From positions 1 to 10,371 of the forward strand of contig DQGV01000406.1 of the NCBI GenBank assembly GCA_003524705.1: a stretch of DNA of 10,371 bases. The letters are read 5' to 3'. Under the pieces are notes generated by a model. It worked only from the letters and a program-made list of their open reading frames with translations. It ran no database searches and was not told where the DNA came from. The translations under genes and the position numbers were made by a program. This DNA comes from Anaerolineae bacterium. GTDB lineage: Bacteria > Chloroflexota > Anaerolineae > Anaerolineales > Villigracilaceae. Shown here piece after piece: positions 1 to 4,207 of the stretch; the first letter of the stretch is position 1, and each line of letters begins with the position of its first letter.

Positions 1-716
1 TGCACGGCTGGGTCGGCTCATGGCGATATTGGATTAACGCCATGCAAGTCGCATCCACATCTTTCCGCGCCTATGCTATTGATTTATTCGGCTTCGGCGA
101 TTCCACACGCGACCCGTTAAGATATTCACTAGACCAACAAGCCGAACTCATCAATCGTTTTCTTGAAGAAATGGGAATTGGCAAAGTTGCTATCGTTGGT
201 CACGACCTTGGTGCATTGGTCGGTTTTGCATTTCTTAAAAAGTGGCATGGTAGTGTAGACCGAATGATGGCAATCAACTGTCCCGTAGAATATGATGCGC
301 TAAATGCGCGCATGAAAACTGCCACCATGAATGAGTTGATTGATTGGCTATCATCCAAAACACCAGAAGCGACATCTGCCCTTTCAGACGCTTCAAAAGT
401 TGACCCCAAAGCTGTTACTGCTTCGATAGACAGTTTACAAGCCGACAATTTGTTCCCCAACGTTCGTAACCTGGGTGTGCCATGTTTGTTTGTGTATGGT
501 TCAAATACGCCAGCACTTACTGTGCCTTCGCAAGAAAAAGCAGATACCTTGCCACAACACATGCACCAAATCAACTTAGATGGTTTGGGACACTTCCCCA
601 TGCTCGATAATCCGCCACAATTCAACCGCCTGCTGACAGATTTTCTGGCACTAGATTCAGGCATCAGTCCGCGTGAATTGCAATTGAAAGAAGAATGGAA
701 ACGAAGAGTTAGATAA
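1..716 (+). CDS. alpha/beta-hydrolase with Asp nucleophile, 5'-truncated by window edge
   Basis: The reading frame is open from base 3. It begins with an His-Gly-Trp-x-Gly-Ser stretch, the oxyanion-hole motif that follows strand 3 in alpha/beta-hydrolases, so the ATG at 42 is internal and the true start lies left of the window. The nucleophile elbow is GHDLG (Asp codon 204-206), the Asp type used by epoxide hydrolases and haloalkane dehalogenases rather than the Ser of esterases. A C-terminal GLGHFPMLDNP holds the catalytic His (codon 591-593). Where many relatives have an acidic residue after the VYG strand, this protein reads GSNTPA with Asn, so the third catalytic acid must sit elsewhere or be missing. 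There is no signal peptide in the visible part, so it is probably cytoplasmic. The substrate cannot be read from the sequence. It is convergent with the kinase gene and shares a terminator with it, so there is no operon link to the copper genes. Confidence 0.85.
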   Translation, partial: HGWVGSWRYWINAMQVASTSFRAYAIDLFGFGDSTRDPLRYSLDQQAELINRFLEEMGIGKVAIVGHDLGALVGFAFLKKWHGSVDRMMAINCPVEYDALNARMKTATMNELIDWLSSKTPEATSALSDASKVDPKAVTASIDSLQADNLFPNVRNLGVPCLFVYGSNTPALTVPSQEKADTLPQHMHQINLDGLGHFPMLDNPPQFNRLLTDFLALDSGISPRELQLKEEWKRRVR

Positions 717-717
717 T

Positions 718-748
718 AAAAAAGCCACAAAATTTTTGTGGCTTTTTT
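718..748. terminator. bidirectional intrinsic terminator
   Basis: A perfect inverted repeat with core GCCACAAA / TTTGTGGC is flanked by A6 on the left and T6 on the right. On either strand the transcript therefore forms a hairpin ending in a U-run. It begins 2 nt after the hydrolase stop codon and lies just beyond the kinase stop codon on the other strand, which is the expected place for a shared terminator between convergent genes. Confidence 0.9.
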
Positions 749-749
749 A

Positions 750-1583
750 TTACAATTTTCTCAAAAACCATTTGCCCGTAGCAACTTCTTGTACATCACG
801 AGCAAAATCTCCAGCGGTGGCGTATCTATCATTGCGGTCTTTCGCCATGGACTTTGTAATCACTTCTTGCCAAACAGCGGGGATGTTATCTTTCACTTTA
901 CGCACATCGGGAATGGGCAATTCAGAATGAGCATTCAATAATGCAGTGGTGGAATTACTTGAGAACGGCAATTGACCCGTGAGCAAACGATATAACACCA
1001 CACCCATAGCATAAACATCCGAACGACCATCTACATTTTCGCCTTTGGTTTGTTCAGGACTCATATATGCAGGCGTACCCACCAACCACTCCCCTTCATC
1101 ATCTACAATCTTTTGTGATTTGGCAATCCCAAAATCGGATAAGAAGGCTTCACCAGTATTATCAAATAAAATGTTGGAAAGTTTTACATCACGATGAACA
1201 ATATTTTTTGCATGAGCCGCATCTAACGCGTCTGCCACACGCTTGAGAATGTGTGCAGCTTCGCTCATCTTAACTTCCCCGTTAGTCTTGAGGCGGTCAT
1301 CTAAACTTCCGCCAGACATATACCGCATGACAATATACGGTTGTTGACCATGCCAACCAAAATCATACACAGGCACAATACATGGATGTTCTAACGCGGC
1401 AATTAATTCCGCTTCACGTTGAAAAAATTCACGATTTACATCATCTAACGTGCGGTTATACATTAATACTTTTACAATCACCTGACGGTGCATGTAAGGG
1501 TCACGCGCCAAAAAGATAAGCCCCATGCCTCCCTGTGCTAATTCACTTTCAATTTCATATCGTCCGATTTTGGATATGCTCAT
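750..1583 (-). CDS. stand-alone Hanks-type Ser/Thr protein kinase
   Basis: This 277-residue protein is essentially a complete kinase catalytic domain. It shows the glycine loop AQGGMG (16-21), an ATP-anchoring Lys in VIVKVL (K38), the catalytic loop HRDVKLSN (130-137), DFG (150-152), the GTPAYMSPEQ activation/P+1 segment (169-178) and a subdomain XI Arg (R249 or R253). In the catalytic loop the usual Pro after Lys is Leu. The protein ends about 20 residues after the kinase fold, with no transmembrane helix and no PASTA, WD40 or other sensor domain, so it should be soluble and take its input from a partner. The frame is open further upstream to 1679, but the start at 1583 is preferred: it gives the canonical short lead into GRYEI, and a good promoter lies inside the longer version. 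It transcribes away from the copper genes' terminators and towards the shared terminator at 718-748. Its target is unknown. Confidence 0.9.
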   Translation of the reverse strand: MSISKIGRYEIESELAQGGMGLIFLARDPYMHRQVIVKVLMYNRTLDDVNREFFQREAELIAALEHPCIVPVYDFGWHGQQPYIVMRYMSGGSLDDRLKTNGEVKMSEAAHILKRVADALDAAHAKNIVHRDVKLSNILFDNTGEAFLSDFGIAKSQKIVDDEGEWLVGTPAYMSPEQTKGENVDGRSDVYAMGVVLYRLLTGQLPFSSNSTTALLNAHSELPIPDVRKVKDNIPAVWQEVITKSMAKDRNDRYATAGDFARDVQEVATGKWFLRKL

Positions 1584-1612
1584 TGGTCTCTGCCAGAAAT
1601 TAGAATGGCGTG

Positions 1613-1641
1613 AGTATAGAACAATTTTTGGATTATGGCAA
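1613..1641 (-). promoter_or_regulatory. sigma-70-like promoter for the kinase gene
   Basis: On the - strand, TTGCCA (1641-1636, 5/6 match to TTGACA) is followed by a 17-nt spacer and TATACT (1618-1613, 5/6 match to TATAAT). Transcription would start near 1605, giving a leader of about 22 nt before the ATG at 1583. This placement also argues against the longer reading frame that extends to 1679. Confidence 0.6.
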
Positions 1642-1674
1642 CTTACAGAGTTGTGAAAATTATTAAGTGGGTTA

Positions 1675-1734
1675 GCCACAGAGTTATCAGAGATTTTTTA
1701 ATGTTTTCTCAATGTTCTCAGTGACCTCTGTGGC
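1675..1734. repeat. inverted repeat with degenerate 9-nt periodicity
   Basis: GCCACAGAG (1675-1683) and CTCTGTGGC (1726-1734) form perfect 9-bp arms around a 42-nt interior. Read on the - strand, the interior repeats loosely with a 9-nt period (CACAGAGGT, CACTGAGAA, CATTGAGAA). It lies just after the DUF2203 stop codon and before the kinase promoter. It may act as a weak terminator for DUF2203, but there is no clean U-run. It resembles dispersed intergenic CACAGAG-type repeats; that resemblance is from memory and has not been searched. Confidence 0.55.
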
Positions 1735-1743
1735 AAGATAGAA

Positions 1744-2124
1744 TCATTCCCAATCAATTTTTTGACGACCCGCAAACCCCGCTTCAATCTCATGATAAAA
1801 CTGAATCTGCTCTTCACCATATTTCCAACACAGATACACTTCTCTGCCGTCTTTTAGTGCCACAAAGTCTATCAATCCAATCGTTGGGTCTTTGATTTCA
1901 ATATCCATATCCTGAATCTGATGTAATAATGAATGCAATCTATCAAAATCAGGCAATAACTTACTCAGTTTTGCATTGCCGCCATTCCCCGCAGATTTTT
2001 GAGCCAAATCCCATAACTCGGGTTGATTATCCTGAATCTTATTAGAAATTGTCATCACCTCAAAAATCATAGGGCGGACAATTTCTAATAAGTTATTTGC
2101 TTCTTTAGGTGTGTAATATTTCAT
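1744..2124 (-). CDS. DUF2203 family protein
   Basis: The 126-residue protein begins YYTPKEANNLLEIVRPMI and ends in a strand-rich segment with DPTIGLIDFVALKDGREV and VYLCWKYGEEQIQFYHE. This layout is typical of DUF2203 proteins: a helical N-terminal half that includes LHSLLHQIQDMDIEIKD, then the conserved G-x-[IV]-D-F and CW-x-x-GE motifs. The function of the family is unknown, and nothing here suggests a catalytic site. There is no signal peptide or membrane helix, so it is probably cytosolic. The frame continues upstream to 2175, but that extension is a low-complexity Arg-rich run produced by the 9-nt repeat array at 2129-2173, so the ATG at 2124 is taken as the start. No convincing Shine-Dalgarno sequence precedes it. 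It lies between the copper genes and the kinase and is probably a separate unit. Confidence 0.8.
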   Translation of the reverse strand: MKYYTPKEANNLLEIVRPMIFEVMTISNKIQDNQPELWDLAQKSAGNGGNAKLSKLLPDFDRLHSLLHQIQDMDIEIKDPTIGLIDFVALKDGREVYLCWKYGEEQIQFYHEIEAGFAGRQKIDWE

Positions 2125-2128
2125 AATT

Positions 2129-2173
2129 GGTCTAAAAAATCTCACAAGTCTTACAGGTCTAAATGGTCTGACC
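2129..2173. repeat. degenerate 9-nt tandem repeat array, about 5 units
   Basis: Five consecutive 9-mers are seen on the + strand: GGTCTAAAA, AATCTCACA, AGTCTTACA, GGTCTAAAT, GGTCTGACC, sharing an RGTCTnAnA-like consensus. The array ends 4 nt upstream of the DUF2203 ATG. Because the unit is a multiple of three, it leaves an open frame on the - strand that encodes a spurious xRP-type repeat. Confidence 0.6.
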
Positions 2174-2189
2174 AATAAGACTTGTTAGA
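2140..2189. repeat. imperfect inverted repeat upstream of DUF2203
   Basis: ACAAGTCTTA (2144-2153) and TAAGACTTGT (2176-2185) are perfect 10-bp arms. They extend outward by three more pairs after one mismatch and contain a nested GGTC/GACC pairing (2156-2159 with 2170-2173). It overlaps the 9-nt array and would place a hairpin in the leader of the DUF2203 mRNA if transcription starts upstream of it. Confidence 0.55.
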
Positions 2190-2234
2190 CTCTTTCTAAA
2201 TTTTAACACACCGAGAAGTAATTACCTACATTTC

Positions 2235-2447
2235 TTATAATGCAATGGCTGTATATCCTTTTTTCTTAACAGCAGTCAGAATTTGTTCTTCTGTTAATTT
2301 TGTATCGTCATATTCAATCGTCATTTCAAGTTTATGGTAACTAGCATTGATTTCTTTCACACCTTCCAAAGAATCTTCTAAAGATTCTAGCTTCATGGCG
2401 CAGTTGGTACAGGTCATATCGGGGATTTTGTAGGTTTTCTTTATCAT
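2235..2447 (-). CDS. copZ: HMA-domain copper chaperone, CopZ-like
   Basis: This 70-residue protein is a single heavy-metal-associated domain with a beta-alpha-beta-beta-alpha-beta layout. The metal site is DMTCTNC, with Cys13 and Cys16, and the C-terminal KKKGYTAIAL is the usual last strand. Proteins of this type bind Cu(I) with the CxxC pair and pass it to P1B ATPases or sensors in the cytosol. The start at 2447 is chosen because a GGAG lies 5 nt upstream; the longer frame to 2489 would translate across a palindrome. It is the last gene of the small cluster with the cupredoxin-tailed membrane protein. Homologues of that membrane protein often carry an HMA domain fused to their N-terminus (recalled, not searched), so this gene may be its detached partner as well as serving CopA. 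The metal assignment is inferred from context. Confidence 0.88.
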   Translation of the reverse strand: MIKKTYKIPDMTCTNCAMKLESLEDSLEGVKEINASYHKLEMTIEYDDTKLTEEQILTAVKKKGYTAIAL

Positions 2448-2452
2448 AGATT

Positions 2453-2456
2453 CTCC
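2453..2456 (-). promoter_or_regulatory. ribosome binding site of the HMA gene
   Basis: GGAG on the - strand lies 5 nt before the ATG at 2447, immediately after the palindrome at 2460-2490. It selects the 70-residue form over an 84-residue frame. Confidence 0.7.
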
Positions 2457-2459
2457 GAA

Positions 2460-2490
2460 GGTGACAGTCATTTTTAAAATGACTGTCACC
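2460..2490. repeat. perfect 31-nt intercistronic palindrome
   Basis: GGTGACAGTCATTTT (2460-2474) is perfectly inverted at 2476-2490 around one central base. On the - strand it starts 8 nt after the stop of the cupredoxin-tailed transporter gene and ends just before the HMA ribosome binding site. No U-run follows in the transcription direction, so it is not a typical terminator. It could stabilise the upstream 3' end, partly attenuate transcription, or be a dispersed palindromic element. Confidence 0.8.
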
Positions 2491-2498
2491 TAAAATTA

Positions 2499-3689
2499 TT
2501 ATTGAAATACTATCTGACCTGTATACATTCCCATTGAGCAAGTGAAATATAAAGTTGAACCTGCTTCCTGTGTAGGAATATCTACTTGAACTGTTCCAAT
2601 AGGTGGAAGCATTTGATAAAAATCCAAATCAGGGATAAGGAAAGCCAAAGCGCAAGAATAAACACCATCTGTGACCAGATTTAATTTTAGGTTTTTACCT
2701 GCGGGTGCTTTTAATGTTTCAGGGAAGTATCCTTGATTTTGAACATACAAAGTGATTTCATCCTCAGATGTAGGTTGTGATTGTTCAATTGAAGATTGAG
2801 ATAATGGTGCTTCTACTAATGGTTGGGGTGAAAACCAAGTACGCGTGAGATTTTGTATTGAATAAGGTGAACCAATAATATTGAGTCCACTATCTAAAGT
2901 TACAAACCCTAAAATCAAAAGGACTACTGCAACAAATCGCATGAAAAATTTTTCTAGTTTTGCACCGAGTTCAGTTGTAAGATATGCAATTGCAAAGAAA
3001 ACGGGACTAGTACCAAGTGTGAATGCAAACATGAGTGCCGCCCCCATTAACACACTACCCGTGCCAAGTGCAGTTGCCATCATCGTTTGAGTAATGCCAC
3101 ATGGAATAAAAACCGTTAATACTCCAAGAAAAATTGGCGTGGCGGTATCAGTGCCTTTGGCTGTTTTACGAATCATTCTTGTAACAAATTTTGGCGGTTC
3201 AACCGAAAAGTATCGAAAGATAGGATGCACATTAAAAATGCGTAGGGCGTTTCCAATCATAAAAATGCCAATGAAAATAAGCAATGTGGCACGAGTAACT
3301 GGGTTGAATGTAAAGTATGAACCAAGCCAACCAAGCAACGCACCAAGTAAAGTGTAAGCAATTAATTTTGCAATTAGAAATAGAGAAATCGGAAGTGCTG
3401 AATTGAATTTTGAATTCGCTTTTTCTTTTTTCTTACTTGTAGTCTTTAGTGTGTAATCTTGTTCGACTTGATGTGCGAGTGAACTTGCTAGTAAACCACC
3501 TTGCACAGCCAAGCAACTTAAACCGCCTGTAGTTAAGCCTGTAACAAAGGCAACTATAATTTGACTTGTGTTCCCATCCGAATTATTTGAACCTGATTGA
3601 TAGCCTGTCACGATTGCGATGGCAATCAGTACAACCCCGAAGGTAATAATCACAATAGGGTTGATGAGTGTATTCTTTTTATGTTGCAT
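2499..3689 (-). CDS. UreH/DsbD_2-like membrane transporter with C-terminal cupredoxin domain
   Basis: The 396-residue protein has an N-terminal hydrophobic helix, then a six-helix-type core beginning GLTTGGLSCLAVQGGLLAS and containing IPCGITQTMMATALG. These are the paired conserved motifs, each with a Cys, of the sulfite exporter TauE/SafE or UreH-like (DsbD_2) family. A Lys-rich cytosolic linker lies near residues 85-100. After the last helix and a Ser/Gln-rich spacer, residues about 310-396 form a cupredoxin-like domain with probable metal ligands Cys346 (SCALAFLIPDLD) and Cys384/Met386/Met388 (CSMGMY). This architecture is known from copper-resistance loci, and the tail would present thiolate and thioether ligands outside the membrane. 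The start at 3689 follows an AGGAG 7 nt upstream. The metal is inferred to be copper from the neighbouring HMA and CopA genes; the direction of transport is unknown. Confidence 0.8.
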   Translation of the reverse strand: MQHKKNTLINPIVIITFGVVLIAIAIVTGYQSGSNNSDGNTSQIIVAFVTGLTTGGLSCLAVQGGLLASSLAHQVEQDYTLKTTSKKKEKANSKFNSALPISLFLIAKLIAYTLLGALLGWLGSYFTFNPVTRATLLIFIGIFMIGNALRIFNVHPIFRYFSVEPPKFVTRMIRKTAKGTDTATPIFLGVLTVFIPCGITQTMMATALGTGSVLMGAALMFAFTLGTSPVFFAIAYLTTELGAKLEKFFMRFVAVVLLILGFVTLDSGLNIIGSPYSIQNLTRTWFSPQPLVEAPLSQSSIEQSQPTSEDEITLYVQNQGYFPETLKAPAGKNLKLNLVTDGVYSCALAFLIPDLDFYQMLPPIGTVQVDIPTQEAGSTLYFTCSMGMYTGQIVFQ

Positions 3690-3696
3690 GAGGTTT

Positions 3697-3701
3697 CTCC
3701 T
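3697..3701 (-). promoter_or_regulatory. ribosome binding site of the cupredoxin-tailed transporter
   Basis: AGGAG on the - strand lies 7 nt before the ATG at 3689. It favours this start over the in-frame ATG at 3725, which falls inside a palindrome. Confidence 0.7.
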
Positions 3702-3715
3702 AAATAATATAAACA

Positions 3716-3769
3716 AAGTAAACATACCAATTGCACTAACATCTTGGTATAAAAAAGTTATGTTTACTT
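3716..3769. repeat. nested inverted repeats at a gene junction
   Basis: AAGTAAACATA (3716-3726) is perfectly inverted at 3759-3769, and ATACCAA (3724-3730) is perfectly inverted at 3744-3750. The two pairings share three bases, so both can form only with an asymmetric bulge; otherwise they compete. The right arm overlaps the stop codon of the small His/Met/Cys gene, so on the - strand the structure begins at that stop codon and sits in the intergenic leader of the transporter gene. Confidence 0.65.
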
Positions 3770-4103
3770 ATATTTTAGGAGGTGGAGAGGTATTTTGAAC
3801 AATTATAAATTTAACACTAAAATTTGAGAGTTCAAACTTTTGACTTTTTAGATTCAAAGAAAATTCAGAAAATTGGAAAATTGCTACTATGCTAAAAAGA
3901 CATGATGAACCAATAATTTCGCAACACTGCATTGCTGTATGATTATTTTGATTTGAAGGGTTAGAAGCATGGGCAGTGTGATGTGAATCCATCATATCAC
4001 TTGGCATCATTGACATTGGAATCGGCAGAGCAAGTAATTTTGCCAGCAATACAAATTGCAGGAGAAGAGAAATAAGCCCTCCAGAGAATTTTCGTCCTAT
4101 CAT
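3768..4103 (-). CDS. small exported His/Met/Cys-rich protein, probable copper-associated
   Basis: The 111-residue protein has a basic start (MIGRKF), then a hydrophobic segment (about 9-29) that serves as signal peptide or membrane anchor. A Met/His cluster follows (30-58: M30, M32, M33, M37, M38, H41, H42, H45, H55, M58), then Cys60-Cys61 and Cys68. A second hydrophobic stretch leads to a hydrophilic tail that ends in PPPK. I do not recognise it as a named family. The overall plan (signal, Met/His run, CC...C, Pro-rich end) recalls small copper-linked proteins such as CopL or DUF2946 members, but that is a resemblance in composition only. It is the first gene ahead of the cupredoxin-tailed transporter and HMA protein, which supports a role in binding copper outside the membrane. 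No Shine-Dalgarno sequence is seen; a TATAAT box lies just upstream. Confidence 0.65.
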   Translation of the reverse strand: MIGRKFSGGLISLLLQFVLLAKLLALPIPMSMMPSDMMDSHHTAHASNPSNQNNHTAMQCCEIIGSSCLFSIVAIFQFSEFSLNLKSQKFELSNFSVKFIIVQNTSPPPKI

Positions 4104-4110
4104 TCTGTGG

Positions 4111-4116
4111 ATTATA
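4111..4116 (-). promoter_or_regulatory. possible -10 box with leaderless start
   Basis: A perfect TATAAT on the - strand ends 7 nt before the ATG at 4103 of the small His/Met/Cys gene. Transcription from it would begin at or within a base or two of the ATG, giving a leaderless mRNA, which fits the absence of a ribosome binding site. No -35 box is visible at 16-18 nt spacing, and the region is AT-rich, so a chance match is possible. Confidence 0.35.
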
Positions 4117-4168
4117 ACGATTTGAATTGGATTTTATTTTTCTCTTATCAATATCTAAGTTAAATAAA

Positions 4169-4204
4169 AAGACCTGACAGGTTTTAAAAAACCTGTCAGG
4201 TCTT
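4169..4204 (-). terminator. intrinsic terminator after copA
   Basis: Sixteen-bp perfect arms (4169-4184 and 4189-4204, core GACCTGACAGGT) surround a 4-nt loop. On the - strand the hairpin begins 3 nt after the copA stop codon and is followed by TTTTTATTT, so it should end the long operon. It separates that operon from the small His/Met/Cys gene. Confidence 0.9.
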
Positions 4205-4207
4205 AAA

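Noticed and set aside
200..730. 176-codon open frame on the - strand opposite the hydrolase gene
   Set aside because: It is antisense to a clear alpha/beta-hydrolase, its product is low in recognisable motifs, and it runs through the terminator hairpin.
1584..1679. N-terminal extension of the kinase up to 1679
   Set aside because: It would contain the predicted promoter and overlap the inverted repeat, and it has no similarity to the kinase fold.
2125..2175. N-terminal extension of the DUF2203 protein
   Set aside because: Its Arg/Pro-rich residues are a by-product of the 9-nt repeat array.
2460..2490. Palindrome as a full transcription terminator
   Set aside because: No U-run follows on the - strand, and the HMA gene directly downstream has its own ribosome binding site but no visible promoter.
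3390..3440. GAATT-rich stretch in the transporter gene as another tandem repeat
   Set aside because: The units are irregular and can be explained by an AT-rich Lys/Asn/Phe linker.
3830..3870. Possible heptanucleotide repeat in the small Met/His/Cys gene
   Set aside because: The encoded LKSQKF resembles the copA repeat products, but the bases do not align as 7-nt units.
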